Part shown: positions 32,148 to 42,250 of the stretch, in pieces
Numbering within the stretch: position 1 is the first letter of the stretch
How the letters are laid out: each line of letters starts with the position of its first letter
Assembly: GCA_014799665.1 (NCBI GenBank)
Contig: JAAVHP010000012.1
Coordinates: 513,497-577,496 of the forward strand
DNA length: 64,000 bases
Origin: Clostridiales bacterium
GTDB lineage: Bacteria; Bacillota; Clostridia; Christensenellales; Pumilibacteraceae
Reading direction: 5' to 3'
The notes under the pieces: generated by a model
What the model was told of the DNA's origin: nothing
Seen by the model: only the letters and a program-made list of their open reading frames with translations
The model's database searches: none
Program-made: the position numbers and the translations under genes

Positions 32148-33224
32148 ATGAAGAAGAAAAACGCAAACAGCGCCGCCGAGAACGCGACGCTCGATACAGC
32201 GACGACAGTTGCCGACGTTACCGATAAGATCGCTGACGCCGACACAGTCGAACGATCGACGGTCGCACCGAGAAACGATTTCGGCGCGCGCACGAAAACA
32301 TTGCTCAAAAAGATCAAAACCAACTTTTTGTTCAACTGGCGCGACTATCTTTTTTATTTCGTTTTGGTGATAATCCCCGTCGTGCAGTTCGCGATAATGT
32401 ACGTTGCGGTCAACTTCAACTCGATACTTATGTCCTTTCAGTCGTACGATAAGGACACGGGTGTGTTCAGTTGGACCGGGCTTGACAATTACAAAGCGTT
32501 TTTTACCGAACTCGGAACAAATTCACTTTGGAAAACGATGTTCATAAACTCGACCATAGCGTTTTTGGTCGCACAGTTTATAACGAAATCGCTTGCCGTG
32601 TTCTTTTCGTATTACATTTACAAAAAGCATTTCGGCTACAAGGTGTTCCGTGTGATATTGTTTATTCCGTCTATTATTTCGAGCGTCGTGACCGTGGCGG
32701 TGTTCTCTCAATTCATCGACGGCGCGTTCCCGAGCATATTGAACGATTGGTTCGGAATGACGGCGCAAGGCGGGCTCGCAAACCAAGAAACGACTTTCTT
32801 TTGGATATTGTTTTACAACGTTTGGATAGCGTTCGGTCCGTCGCTTTTGATATATTCGAGCACGATGAACGATATTTCTCCGTCGGTCACGGAAGCCGCT
32901 AAGATAGACGGCTGTAAGCCGTTTATGGAGTTTTTTCATATAATACTGCCCAACATCTGGCCCACATATGTGGTGTTTACCGTTGCAACGCTCGCGTCGT
33001 ATTTCGGCAATAGCTTGAGCATATACGCGTTCTACGGCAGCTGGGCGGACGACAGGCTGTATACATTCGGATACTATTTATTCAGAAACGCCGAAATATA
33101 CAAAGGCTCGCTCGAAGGCTATCCGTACTTAAGCACGATAGGCGTATGCTTTACGGTGGTGCTCGTGCCTATCGTGTTGGGCATAAGAAAGCTCATGCTT
33201 AAGCTTGGACCGAGCACTAAGTAG
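32148..33224 (+). CDS. Sugar ABC transporter permease, MalF/UgpA type
   Basis: A 358-residue inner-membrane permease. A 45-residue Ala/Thr-rich polar N-terminus precedes six or so membrane helices. The EAA loop that docks on the ATPase reads 'EAAKIDGCKPFMEFFHIILP'. GGCGGAG-type SD before the ATG at 32148. It pairs with the next permease and the binding protein of the same operon. Confidence 0.92.
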   Translation: MKKKNANSAAENATLDTATTVADVTDKIADADTVERSTVAPRNDFGARTKTLLKKIKTNFLFNWRDYLFYFVLVIIPVVQFAIMYVAVNFNSILMSFQSYDKDTGVFSWTGLDNYKAFFTELGTNSLWKTMFINSTIAFLVAQFITKSLAVFFSYYIYKKHFGYKVFRVILFIPSIISSVVTVAVFSQFIDGAFPSILNDWFGMTAQGGLANQETTFFWILFYNVWIAFGPSLLIYSSTMNDISPSVTEAAKIDGCKPFMEFFHIILPNIWPTYVVFTVATLASYFGNSLSIYAFYGSWADDRLYTFGYYLFRNAEIYKGSLEGYPYLSTIGVCFTVVLVPIVLGIRKLMLKLGPSTK

Positions 33225-33234
33225 GAGGAATATC

Positions 33235-34152
33235 ATGTCAAACCGAAAGGAAAGGCTGCGCGATTACGGAATAAAGTTCAAAGATTCGCTCACGCCATTC
33301 AATATAATTTTGTTTATCGGATTATTGTTGCTCGCGCTGTCGCTTGTTATCCCGTTCGTGTGGGCGATCATAACGTCGTTAAAGTCAAGACTCGATTTTA
33401 ACGCGGATGCGCTTGGGTTTCCACCGCAGCTATATTGGCAGAACTATGTGGACGCATATAAAAACTTTACTGTATCGGTAGCTTACGGAACGGGAAAACG
33501 CACCTACAATATTTGGGGCATGCTTATATTTTCGCTCATATATTCGCTCGGTGGTGCGGTAATACAGTGTGCGGCATGCGTATTCGTTGCTTATGCCGTC
33601 GCGCGGTTCAAAAATTACAAAATATCCAAGCTGCTGTACGGCATAGTGATTGTGACTATGATACTGCCCATTGTCGGCGCGTTGCCCAGCGAGATACGAG
33701 TACTTAAAAGCTTGGGGCTTTACAACACCCTATTCGGGATACTGTTTATGAAGGCTTCGTTTCTCGGCACGTACTTTTTGGTGTTTCACTCGTTCTTTGC
33801 CGGAATACCTAAGGACTATTACGAGGCGGCGAGCTTGGACGGTGCAGGCAACTTTCAGATCCTGTTTAAAATAATTTTGCCTATGGCGAAAAACCTGATT
33901 TTTACGGTAATAATTCTGTACTTTATAGGAAATTGGAACGATTACAATGTTTCGCTCGTGTATGCGCCGAGCATACCCACGCTTGCATACGGGTTGTACA
34001 ATTACAACTTCTCCAACGTGCCGGAAATAACGAGCACGCCGCATAAAATGGCAGGCGCAATGATGTTGTTTATCCCGATCATGATCTTTTTCTGCGTGTT
34101 CTCCGATAAACTTATATCCGGCAATCTCACTATGGGAGGTGTAAAAGAATAA
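33235..34152 (+). CDS. Sugar ABC transporter permease, MalG/UgpE type
   Basis: A 305-residue permease with about six membrane helices and the EAA loop 'EAASLDGAGNFQILFKIILP'. The ATG at 33235 follows AGGAGG at 33222-33227 in the preceding stop region; an in-frame start at 33205 lies in the previous gene and is rejected. The stop overlaps the next start as TAATG. Confidence 0.92.
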   Translation: MSNRKERLRDYGIKFKDSLTPFNIILFIGLLLLALSLVIPFVWAIITSLKSRLDFNADALGFPPQLYWQNYVDAYKNFTVSVAYGTGKRTYNIWGMLIFSLIYSLGGAVIQCAACVFVAYAVARFKNYKISKLLYGIVIVTMILPIVGALPSEIRVLKSLGLYNTLFGILFMKASFLGTYFLVFHSFFAGIPKDYYEAASLDGAGNFQILFKIILPMAKNLIFTVIILYFIGNWNDYNVSLVYAPSIPTLAYGLYNYNFSNVPEITSTPHKMAGAMMLFIPIMIFFCVFSDKLISGNLTMGGVKE

Positions 34153-36965
34153 TGCAGAAAACAGCGAAAAAAAGCTTAATAGTTATTATCCTGTTTGTAG
34201 TTGCGCTGTTGCTCACGGTCACACTCGGTGTAAGCTTACCGTCGGCTACGAATGCTATGGGCGACGATCGGTCGAGTTCGCCGCTCGGCGTGGATAATGC
34301 TGTAACGACGCTTCCGAGCTGGTCGCTTAACAGCGATGAAAGTATGGCGTATTACGGCGAACGAACAAAACAGTACAGTCGCAAGCACGAAAAACAGCCG
34401 TTCAACGAAGGTCCCGACGGATATATGGACGTTACGGTAGACGCATTGCACGTGAAGCTTGCGGCAAATGACGTATTTACTTATAACAAGGTGATAGATC
34501 TAAGCAAGCTCGATCCGCTTACGCCCGTGTTCAAAATGGGCGTTATGCCCGATGACGGCAAACGCGACGCGCGGTCAATATACTTTGAGCTTACCGACGT
34601 ATACGATCCGTCGATAAAAATGTCCATACAGATATCCACGGGAATAACGAGCCCCGAAACGCTTGTTTGGGCAAATTCGTGGACCATATATTCGTACATC
34701 ATGGCAAAGACAGGTCCGCAGATATATACCGCGCTTTCCAACGACGAGATAACGCAAGGCACAAACGGAAACATTTACGGCAGTATAGCCAAATTCGGGC
34801 TTTACGGACAAAGGTCGGGTTACCGTGCATGCTCCGATTATCTTTCGATCTATTACGATTATAACGAAAAACAGCTCTATCAACAGTCTATATACGGCAG
34901 AATGCTTATATGCGATTTTGACGATCTTGCGCATTTCTCGTCGTTGTTCGGCGGTTTTACTACAGGCGAAGTCGTGATGAGCATGTACGGCTCGACGTAT
35001 TATACGGATTTTCTCAATGTGTTCTTTTACGAGATAGCCGGCGAAACCGAGTTTTCGGAAAATATAACGGACGTAACTCCGCCACACATCTATGTTGACA
35101 CGCCGAGCGAAATAACGACGGGTATTGTTGACTGCGAGTATTCGTTGTTCGACGCAAGCGTGCTCGATCCTTACGGCAGCGCTAAGCTTCGGACTAAAGT
35201 GATATACGGCTACGGCAGCGACAGCGCGTATAACGTGTCCGTTAAAGACGGTAAATTCACTCCCGACAAGGAGGGTATTTATACCGTGATTTACAGTGCA
35301 GACAACGAGTACGGCGCGCACAGCGAGGAGCATATCGATATAACGGTCAAGCCGTCCGACTACATGCAGATAGCGGTGGGCGATCTTTCGGACGAAAGCG
35401 GATACGTAGGTAAAACGATCGTAGTAAAAACGCCCGAAGTGACGGGTGGCGTGGGCGACGTAAGCTTAAGCGCTAAGGTCAAATTCGGCGGCAACGAGGT
35501 AGCAGTAAATAATGGCACGTTCGTTCCCGAAGCGGCCGGAGAATATAAGGTGACCGTTAAGGCGACGGATGAGTTCGGTCGAATGGCTCAAAGCGAATAC
35601 AACGTCACGGCGACGGTTGCCGACGCGCCTATAATCGACGAATCGACGATTCTATTGCCAAAATATTTAATTAAGGGCAGGACGTACGAACTGCCTAAGG
35701 TCTTCGCCTACGATTATGTAAACGGCAAACGCAAAAAGAACACCGCAATTGCGGTGACGGGCGGCACGCTCACGGGCAACAAGCTTACGCCTACGGCGAG
35801 CGTTTGCGAGATAAGCTACGTCGCAGTGCGCGGCGGTAAAAGCTCCTACGTAACGCGTACCGTGCCTGTTATTGACGTGTCGGGCGCGTCGGCGGGCTCG
35901 ATAGATATAGCCAAGTACTTTGCGACCGAAAACATAGATATGACCAAAACCGACGAATATATAGAGTTTGCGGCGAGCGGCAACGGAAATGCCGAGTTTA
36001 TTAATAAGTTCGTCGCCGACGATTTCAGTTCGACTCTGATGTTCCCCGACAGCATGAAGGACGGGTCGAAGATCACAGTCGTTCTGTCGGATATTTACTC
36101 CGAAAATAAGCTCGAAATAGAATTTGTTCGCGAAGGTGGGGCGGTAGCTTTGATGTATAACGGCACGCGTCGTGCATCGTATGCGTTAAACGAGTATGCA
36201 CGCATTTCTTACAGAACCGCAAAAAACGCGCTATATTACACGACCGACAGATATTTCTCGCTTGACGGCTTTGACGGCTTTGATTCGGGATATTTGTACT
36301 TTGCGGTCAAAGTCGATGACGGCGTTTCGGTGCGGATATCGGAGCTATACGGTCAGGGTATAAACAACCTCGATTACGATAATATACGTCCGAACATTGC
36401 GGCGGCAGGCGAATACGAGTTCGAGATAGTAAAGGATAGTATTGTAAAAGTGTATTCGGCGCATTATGCCGACGCACTCGATCCCGTTACGACCGCTACG
36501 GTCACGGTCACGGCTCCGTCAGGCGAAGTGATCACCGCTGTAGACGGAACAAAGCTCGAAAACGTTTCGGCGGATAGAGAGTATGAGTTTTACGCTACGG
36601 AATACGGATATTACTATATAGAATATACCGCCGAAACAACCGATTATATGCAGTTTGAAACCTATTCCTTTATGGTCGTCGATACGGACGATCCGACTTT
36701 AAATGTCGATGGCGGTGTTCCGTCGTCGTTTAAGGTCGGCGGCAGTTGGAGGGTCCCCAATGTCACGGTGCAAGATAACGTTGACAGGCAAGAGGATATG
36801 ATCGTAAAGTGTCTTGTTCACGAGATCAAAACGCACAAGATACAGGTGTATTCGATAGGCGATACCGTCGTTTTCGAACGCGCCGGACAGTATACGGTAA
36901 GCTTTATTACAAGGGATTCGGCAGGTAATACTGCCACCGTCGAGTATGCGGTAACGGTCAAATAG
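34152..36965 (+). CDS. Large secreted protein with Ig-like domains, unknown function
   Basis: A 937-residue exported protein. Signal peptide at residues 1-35, cleavage likely after ATNA. No lipobox, LPxTG or C-terminal membrane anchor, so it may be released or held by its own domains. The N-terminal 300 residues are a beta-rich region rich in Tyr/Ser. The middle and C-terminus contain at least three Ig/cadherin-like strand patterns of the form 'G-x-Y-x-V-x-(Y/F)-x-A-x-D-x-x-G' (for example near 'EGIYTVIYSADNEYGA', 'GEYKVTVKATDEFGR' and 'GQYTVSFITRDSAGN'). Its place directly after the permeases suggests glycan capture at the cell surface. The function is inferred only from context. Confidence 0.75.
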   Translation: MQKTAKKSLIVIILFVVALLLTVTLGVSLPSATNAMGDDRSSSPLGVDNAVTTLPSWSLNSDESMAYYGERTKQYSRKHEKQPFNEGPDGYMDVTVDALHVKLAANDVFTYNKVIDLSKLDPLTPVFKMGVMPDDGKRDARSIYFELTDVYDPSIKMSIQISTGITSPETLVWANSWTIYSYIMAKTGPQIYTALSNDEITQGTNGNIYGSIAKFGLYGQRSGYRACSDYLSIYYDYNEKQLYQQSIYGRMLICDFDDLAHFSSLFGGFTTGEVVMSMYGSTYYTDFLNVFFYEIAGETEFSENITDVTPPHIYVDTPSEITTGIVDCEYSLFDASVLDPYGSAKLRTKVIYGYGSDSAYNVSVKDGKFTPDKEGIYTVIYSADNEYGAHSEEHIDITVKPSDYMQIAVGDLSDESGYVGKTIVVKTPEVTGGVGDVSLSAKVKFGGNEVAVNNGTFVPEAAGEYKVTVKATDEFGRMAQSEYNVTATVADAPIIDESTILLPKYLIKGRTYELPKVFAYDYVNGKRKKNTAIAVTGGTLTGNKLTPTASVCEISYVAVRGGKSSYVTRTVPVIDVSGASAGSIDIAKYFATENIDMTKTDEYIEFAASGNGNAEFINKFVADDFSSTLMFPDSMKDGSKITVVLSDIYSENKLEIEFVREGGAVALMYNGTRRASYALNEYARISYRTAKNALYYTTDRYFSLDGFDGFDSGYLYFAVKVDDGVSVRISELYGQGINNLDYDNIRPNIAAAGEYEFEIVKDSIVKVYSAHYADALDPVTTATVTVTAPSGEVITAVDGTKLENVSADREYEFYATEYGYYYIEYTAETTDYMQFETYSFMVVDTDDPTLNVDGGVPSSFKVGGSWRVPNVTVQDNVDRQEDMIVKCLVHEIKTHKIQVYSIGDTVVFERAGQYTVSFITRDSAGNTATVEYAVTVK

Positions 36966-36974
36966 GAGAGGACT

Positions 36975-38963
36975 ATGAACGAAAAAATCAATAAAACGAT
37001 CGGTATAGCGCTTGCGACGGTCATGATATGCGGTATGCTTGCCGGCTGTTCCGACAAGAACGATAATGTGTTACCTCCTGCTGAACAGCCCGCCGAAACG
37101 GTCTTGACGGGCGAAACGCCGAATCTTATACCCGAGGATCAAACGTATACGACGTTCGTGCTGTCCGATAAGGGCGCAACGGAATATTCGATAGTTTTGC
37201 CGCAGAACGCCCTCGATCTGTGTAGCTTTGCGTCGGTCGAGCTTCGTGATAGGTTTGCAGAAGCTACGGGCGGAAGCATGAATATAGTGCGCGACAACGC
37301 GGTTTCGGGCGTTAACGGCGGCAAGTATATATTCTTGGATCGAACGCCGTTTCTTCCGTCCGATCTCGACGTTACGGAAAATACTCTCGGTTCTAACGGC
37401 TATGCGATAAGGACGGTCGGCGACGATGTGTATATATGCGGTGCGACCGAGCGCGGCACGCTAAACGGCGTTTACGAATTTTTAAAGTGCACGGTCAATT
37501 ACAAATTTTACGCGCCCGAGCTGTGGCAGATAAACGACAACACCGAGGATACTTTGTACATGCCCGACTTCGATATGAGTGTCGTGCCGGCTGTCGATAT
37601 GCCGTACATCAGAACAGACCATTTTGTCAATCCAACGGCAACGGGTCGGCGTTACAGGGTGATGGGCACCGATGATATATTTATCAATATCTACGGCGCG
37701 GGTTATCACGTATCGACGAGTTACGTAAGACCTGCGGAATACGTAAATACGCACCCCGAATATTTTGCGACGGAAGGCAACGAGGCACTTCCCAACAAGG
37801 TCCTGTGCGATACCAACGGGCATGTTTCTCAGCTGTGCTACAATGCGCACGGCGATGAGCAAGCGCTCGAAGAAATGCTCGAGATAGAGATGAAGGAGCT
37901 TAAAGACTCGATTTTGCGTGAGCAGTCCGATCCGCATCAGCTCATGTACGCTTGGTACACGCAAATGGACAATTACGATTGGTGCGGCTGCGACGCTTGC
38001 AAGGCGGACACCGAAAAGTACGGTTCGCCCGCAGGCTCGATCATAAAGCACGCCAATCTTTTATCCGCAATGCTCAAGGAATGGATAGAAGAGGAGGGCA
38101 TAGGCAGACGGGTCAACCTTGTTATATACGCGTACATGAATACGACCAATGCTCCTACCTATTTCGACGACGATATAAAGATGGCGGACAATATCGCGCT
38201 GTTCTATGCGCCGATACGCTCCAATTTTGTAGAGGATTATCACGACATAATAAACGAAACCTATTACGAAAATCTAAAGAATTGGACGAACGCGCTCAAC
38301 GGCGGCGGACTTATGTTGTGGGCGTACAATCTTTCTTACTTCGGCGATTACATCGCGCCGCACTACGGCTTCGACGCGTTCCAGCAAAACGTTGAGATCA
38401 TGACGGAAGAGTTCGACATGGACGTGTTTTTGGCGTCGGGCGACTACGAAAACAGAAATCTCCCGTGTTTCGGGATGCTTAAATATTATATCAACGCCGA
38501 ACTGATGTGGGATCACACGCAGGACGTGTCGCAGCTGCTTGATAACTATTTCAACGTGTGCTACCGCGCCGCCGCGCAGCCGATGCGTCAATACTTCGAC
38601 CGATTCTGTAATTTCTTTAACTATACGAAGGAAATAAACAACTACGACGGATCGTGGACCAACGCCACGCGCGAAACGCTGAACGCCGAGTTCTATCCGT
38701 TGCGCGAGCTTCAAGCCTGGCTCGGCTATACGGACGAGGCTTATGCGGCGATCGAAAGATATAAGGATGACGATCCCATGTTGTATTCGGGGATATCGAC
38801 GCGCATATTGCAAGAAACCATAACGCCGCGCTACCTGATAACGGAAATTCATAAGGGCAGCTTTGACGGCGAGGTATTCGACGAAATGCTGCGAACGCTC
38901 GACGAGGATATGTTGAGCTTGGGTATTATATCTCGCGGCGAAGGAGGCGGAAGATGGTACTAA
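36975..38963 (+). CDS. DUF4838 lipoprotein (glycan-associated)
   Basis: A 662-residue lipoprotein with lipobox MLAGC (C25). The N-terminal part has the GH20/GH67-type N-domain pattern 'NGYAIRTVGDDVYICGATERGTLNGVYEFLK'. The following region matches DUF4838: 'VNTHPEYFA', 'YAWYTQMDNYDWCGCDACK' and 'NLLSAMLKEW' in order. DUF4838 proteins are found in glycan-use loci and may have a TIM-barrel glycosidase-like core, but no activity is established to my knowledge. The CGCDAC cysteine cluster may bind metal. Its last 10 bases overlap the next ATG. Confidence 0.85.
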   Translation: MNEKINKTIGIALATVMICGMLAGCSDKNDNVLPPAEQPAETVLTGETPNLIPEDQTYTTFVLSDKGATEYSIVLPQNALDLCSFASVELRDRFAEATGGSMNIVRDNAVSGVNGGKYIFLDRTPFLPSDLDVTENTLGSNGYAIRTVGDDVYICGATERGTLNGVYEFLKCTVNYKFYAPELWQINDNTEDTLYMPDFDMSVVPAVDMPYIRTDHFVNPTATGRRYRVMGTDDIFINIYGAGYHVSTSYVRPAEYVNTHPEYFATEGNEALPNKVLCDTNGHVSQLCYNAHGDEQALEEMLEIEMKELKDSILREQSDPHQLMYAWYTQMDNYDWCGCDACKADTEKYGSPAGSIIKHANLLSAMLKEWIEEEGIGRRVNLVIYAYMNTTNAPTYFDDDIKMADNIALFYAPIRSNFVEDYHDIINETYYENLKNWTNALNGGGLMLWAYNLSYFGDYIAPHYGFDAFQQNVEIMTEEFDMDVFLASGDYENRNLPCFGMLKYYINAELMWDHTQDVSQLLDNYFNVCYRAAAQPMRQYFDRFCNFFNYTKEINNYDGSWTNATRETLNAEFYPLRELQAWLGYTDEAYAAIERYKDDDPMLYSGISTRILQETITPRYLITEIHKGSFDGEVFDEMLRTLDEDMLSLGIISRGEGGGRWY

Positions 38964-40903
38964 ACAAAAAGCGGATGGCTGTTATTGCGACGGTCGTCGC
39001 GGCGACGGCATGCGGAGCGTGCCTTATAGCCTGTAACGACAAAAAGTCGACTGAGCCCACTCCTCCCGCTCATACCGAGTTCGAGTTTAGGGAATCAAAC
39101 GTGTATTTGGAAAAATACTCGACAAAGCTTTTGTTGCTCGACGGCGCCGACGGCTTGCAATTAAGCTTTGCAAGCTCCGATGAAACGGTTGCGTCGGTGT
39201 CGGGCGACGGAACGGTCACCGCTCGCGGCGAAGGCAGCGCCGTAATAACCGCATCGGGCGACGGAGCAAACGCTACCGTGACCGTTAACGTGTCGCGCAA
39301 CAAGTCGCAGCCCGTTATCGCTGTTTCGAGTAAGTCGGTGACGGTGGCGGAGGGGGGCAAATTCTTTATCGAGCCAACCGTGACCTATAAGGATGTTCCC
39401 GTCGATGCCGTTTATACGTTCTCGGCAAACGGAGGACTCACCGTCGATAACAGCGGCGAGATAACGGGTACCGCGATAGGTAGCTATGTGGTGACGGTCA
39501 CGGCTGAATATGTCGACATTACGCTCACTCAAAATATCGACGTAAAGGTCATAAGCGGCAGCTATTTTCACCTCGACAGGCGCAGCGCGGAGATATATCT
39601 GTCGGACGCGTTCGGTGACGGCAATACGACAGAACAGACATTACGAGTGTATACCGACAGTACGAGCGTGGTCACGTGGAGTACTTCCAATCCGAACGTA
39701 GCGACAGTAACGGGTGGGGTAGTAACGCCCGTAGGCGCGGGTGTTTGCACGGTAACGGCGTCGGCGGATGGCATGACGGCATCGGCTACCGTTACCGTAA
39801 AAAAACCGCAAACAAGCCTGTCCGATGTAAAAGAGATCGCAAAAACAAGCTCTACCTTCGTTTTGGATCTAAACGATCATGCGGCGCTTTTTAGCGATAA
39901 AACGATGGATGATTTCACCGTCACGCAGAATAGTGGCGTAGGTGTAGATACCTTGCGCTTCGACGGCAGATATTTGACGTTAAGCTCCGATATAGAGCTC
40001 GGCGAGCAGATTCTGCGCGTAGAGACCGACGAAGTCGTTATCGACTGTCCAGTCGTAACTGCGTCGATGATAATTTCGAGCAAGGACGACTTCAAGCTGA
40101 TAAAAAGCAGGTATTTCGGCGGCGGGGCGAATTCCCCGACAAACGTTAAGCCGTACAAGTACCGCGACGGCTATTTCATACTCGATAAAGATATCGATTT
40201 CGGCGGAGAAACTTTCGCTATCGACCCGCGCGGAACGAATTCGTCTATTGTCGAGTCATCGACGGTGGAAGCCGCGCACCGCGCTCAAGTCGGTTGGTAT
40301 GGCGTTTTGGACGGCAGAGGTCACGTCGTCAAAAATATCGTATCGGGTAAGCGCGGTCTGTTCGGTAATGTCGAAAAGGATAGCGAAATAAAGAATATCG
40401 CGTTTATAGGTACTTTCGGGCATACCGACGGCACTTCGGACTCGAACAGCGGTTTTGTCGCGGAGGTCATAGTGGGTAAGCTCGACAATGTGCTCGTCGC
40501 GGTAGATAAGATACCGGTAAAGGAGACGGCAAACGCAAATGCCGATCTTTACGGAAAGGCAGGGGTATGCACGTTGCTGTACGGCGAAATAAACAACACC
40601 GTATGCGCGATAACTTCGGTGCAGAACAGCACGGCTACGGGCTTTAATCCGTCGGTGATTGCATGCAGAGTGGAGGGCAACCCGATAGACGAACAGGCGT
40701 ACGGCAGTATGAAAAACACGTTCGGACTGGCGAGGGGTAACCTGACAGCAGTAGCTACTTATCCCAATCATATACCGTCCGCATTTAGAGTCGTGTCGGG
40801 CTTCGGCACGCTTAAAAACACCGTCGATATAAAGGGCTTCCGCTCGTTTTGGGGCTTTGCCGACGACAGCCTGTCGTTCGGAAGCTACGTATTACGTTTT
40901 TGA
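38954..40903 (+). CDS. Lipoprotein with Big_2 Ig-like domains and a shared C-terminal module
   Basis: A 649-residue lipoprotein (lipobox LIAC, C27). Three bacterial Ig-like group 2 domains occupy about residues 45-285, with the usual 'SSDETVASVSGDGTVTARGEG' and 'TSNPNVATVTGGVVTPVGAG' patterns. The C-terminal 280 residues hold a module 'DDFKLIKSRYFGG ... YRDGYFILDKDIDFGG ... WYGVLDGRGHVVKNI ... GLFGN ... IKNIAFIG', which has a paralogue at the end of the 1530-residue protein at 42251. The 'DGRGH' stretch is reminiscent of GLUG/beta-helix surface modules. Likely a surface glycan-binding protein. Start by overlap with the DUF4838 gene. Confidence 0.78.
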   Translation: MVLNKKRMAVIATVVAATACGACLIACNDKKSTEPTPPAHTEFEFRESNVYLEKYSTKLLLLDGADGLQLSFASSDETVASVSGDGTVTARGEGSAVITASGDGANATVTVNVSRNKSQPVIAVSSKSVTVAEGGKFFIEPTVTYKDVPVDAVYTFSANGGLTVDNSGEITGTAIGSYVVTVTAEYVDITLTQNIDVKVISGSYFHLDRRSAEIYLSDAFGDGNTTEQTLRVYTDSTSVVTWSTSNPNVATVTGGVVTPVGAGVCTVTASADGMTASATVTVKKPQTSLSDVKEIAKTSSTFVLDLNDHAALFSDKTMDDFTVTQNSGVGVDTLRFDGRYLTLSSDIELGEQILRVETDEVVIDCPVVTASMIISSKDDFKLIKSRYFGGGANSPTNVKPYKYRDGYFILDKDIDFGGETFAIDPRGTNSSIVESSTVEAAHRAQVGWYGVLDGRGHVVKNIVSGKRGLFGNVEKDSEIKNIAFIGTFGHTDGTSDSNSGFVAEVIVGKLDNVLVAVDKIPVKETANANADLYGKAGVCTLLYGEINNTVCAITSVQNSTATGFNPSVIACRVEGNPIDEQAYGSMKNTFGLARGNLTAVATYPNHIPSAFRVVSGFGTLKNTVDIKGFRSFWGFADDSLSFGSYVLRF

Positions 40904-40914
40904 GGTTGACTTTT

Positions 40915-42234
40915 ATGACCGAATACGAAATTGAAAAAACAAAAAACATTCCCGTAATTGCAGATGTCGACGTATTGGTTTGCGGCGGCGGACCTGCCGG
41001 AATAGGTGCGGCGGTTTGTGCGGCAAGTATGGGCGTAAAAACTCTCGTCGTGGAGATGTTCGATTGCTTGGGCGGCATTGCAACGTCCGGGATGATGTCG
41101 CATTGGGGCGGCGCGTCATCGAGCATAGTCATGCTAGAAATATTCAGGCGAACGCGCGAAAAATGCAATGTTCTCGGGTGGGCGGACGAAAATAGCGCCG
41201 AAATAGCTCAAATACATCACGAGGCACAAAAAATAGCGCTTGATGAATTCGTCGCGGAAGTCGGCGCAGACGTACTGTTTTATACAAAGGTCTGCGGCGT
41301 TAAAATGAACGGCAACCGCATAGAAGGCGTGTTCGTCGAGAACAAGAGCGGGCGCGGGTTTATAAAGGCAAAGATTATCGTAGACGCGACGGGCGACGGC
41401 GACGTCGCATACTATGCGGGCGTGCCTTTTTATAAGGGACGTGAGAGCGATGGCAAAATGCAGCCCGTATCCGTCATGTTCAAATTAGGCGGGGTCGACT
41501 ATTCTCGAGCTGTTTTTCCGCACTGCTTTGAAGCAAGCATACCCCTCGATAACGGCGAGGAATTGCAATCCCTTGGTAAAAAGTTATTGCCATTTCCTGC
41601 AGGACATGTTCTGTTATACCGACAGCCTACGCCGGGCACCGTTTGTTGTAATATGACAAACGCTATAGACGTGGACGGCACGGACGCGCGGTCGCTGTCG
41701 AATGCGCTTATGCAGTGCCGTTCTCAACTCGAGCCGATAATAGACTTTTTACATAAGAACGCGCCCGGCTACGAAAACTGTTGGCTCATGAGCACTGGCC
41801 CGCTCATAGGTGTTCGCGAAACGCGGCATTTCGAGGGCGTGGAGCGGCTCGAAAAGGAAGATATCCTGAATGCGCGCTACTTCGATAATTGGATCGTTCG
41901 ACATGCGTACTTCAATTTCGACGTGCATAATATGAGCGGCAACGGCTTGGACGAAACAGGTGTTCAGGACAAATTCGGTCAAACGCGTGGTTATACTATA
42001 CCTTACGGCTGTTTGCTCCCAAAAACCGTCGAAGGGCTGTTGTTGTCGGGCAGGAACATATCGGGCAGTCATATTGCCCATTCCAATTTCAGGATAATGT
42101 CGGTGTGCATTGCGCTCGGCGAAGCGGCGGGCGCGGCGTCGGCATTGTGCGTAAAAAATAAACTCGCATCGCTAAAGGACGTCAATGTGTCGGGCATCCA
42201 AAAAGCGGTGACGGGAGCAAAATTTAATAAATAG
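40915..42234 (+). CDS. FAD-dependent oxidoreductase (PF12831 type)
   Basis: A 439-residue flavoprotein without signal peptide, so cytoplasmic. FAD-binding motif 'VLVCGGGPAGIGAAVCAA' (about residues 21-38), then 'CLGGIATSGMMSHWGG', 'IVDATGDGDVAYYAG' and, near the C-terminus, 'GLLLSGRNISGSHIAHSNFRIMSVCIALGEAAG'. These are typical of the FAD-dependent oxidoreductase family seen in sugar-use operons. The substrate is unknown; oxidation of a sugar hydroxyl or a related step is possible. The ATG at 40915 has TGAGGT nearby; the open frame extends to 40849 inside the previous gene. It is the first of two such enzymes in the locus. Confidence 0.85.
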   Translation: MTEYEIEKTKNIPVIADVDVLVCGGGPAGIGAAVCAASMGVKTLVVEMFDCLGGIATSGMMSHWGGASSSIVMLEIFRRTREKCNVLGWADENSAEIAQIHHEAQKIALDEFVAEVGADVLFYTKVCGVKMNGNRIEGVFVENKSGRGFIKAKIIVDATGDGDVAYYAGVPFYKGRESDGKMQPVSVMFKLGGVDYSRAVFPHCFEASIPLDNGEELQSLGKKLLPFPAGHVLLYRQPTPGTVCCNMTNAIDVDGTDARSLSNALMQCRSQLEPIIDFLHKNAPGYENCWLMSTGPLIGVRETRHFEGVERLEKEDILNARYFDNWIVRHAYFNFDVHNMSGNGLDETGVQDKFGQTRGYTIPYGCLLPKTVEGLLLSGRNISGSHIAHSNFRIMSVCIALGEAAGAASALCVKNKLASLKDVNVSGIQKAVTGAKFNK

Positions 42235-42250
42235 TCTTAAGGAGGCGAAA

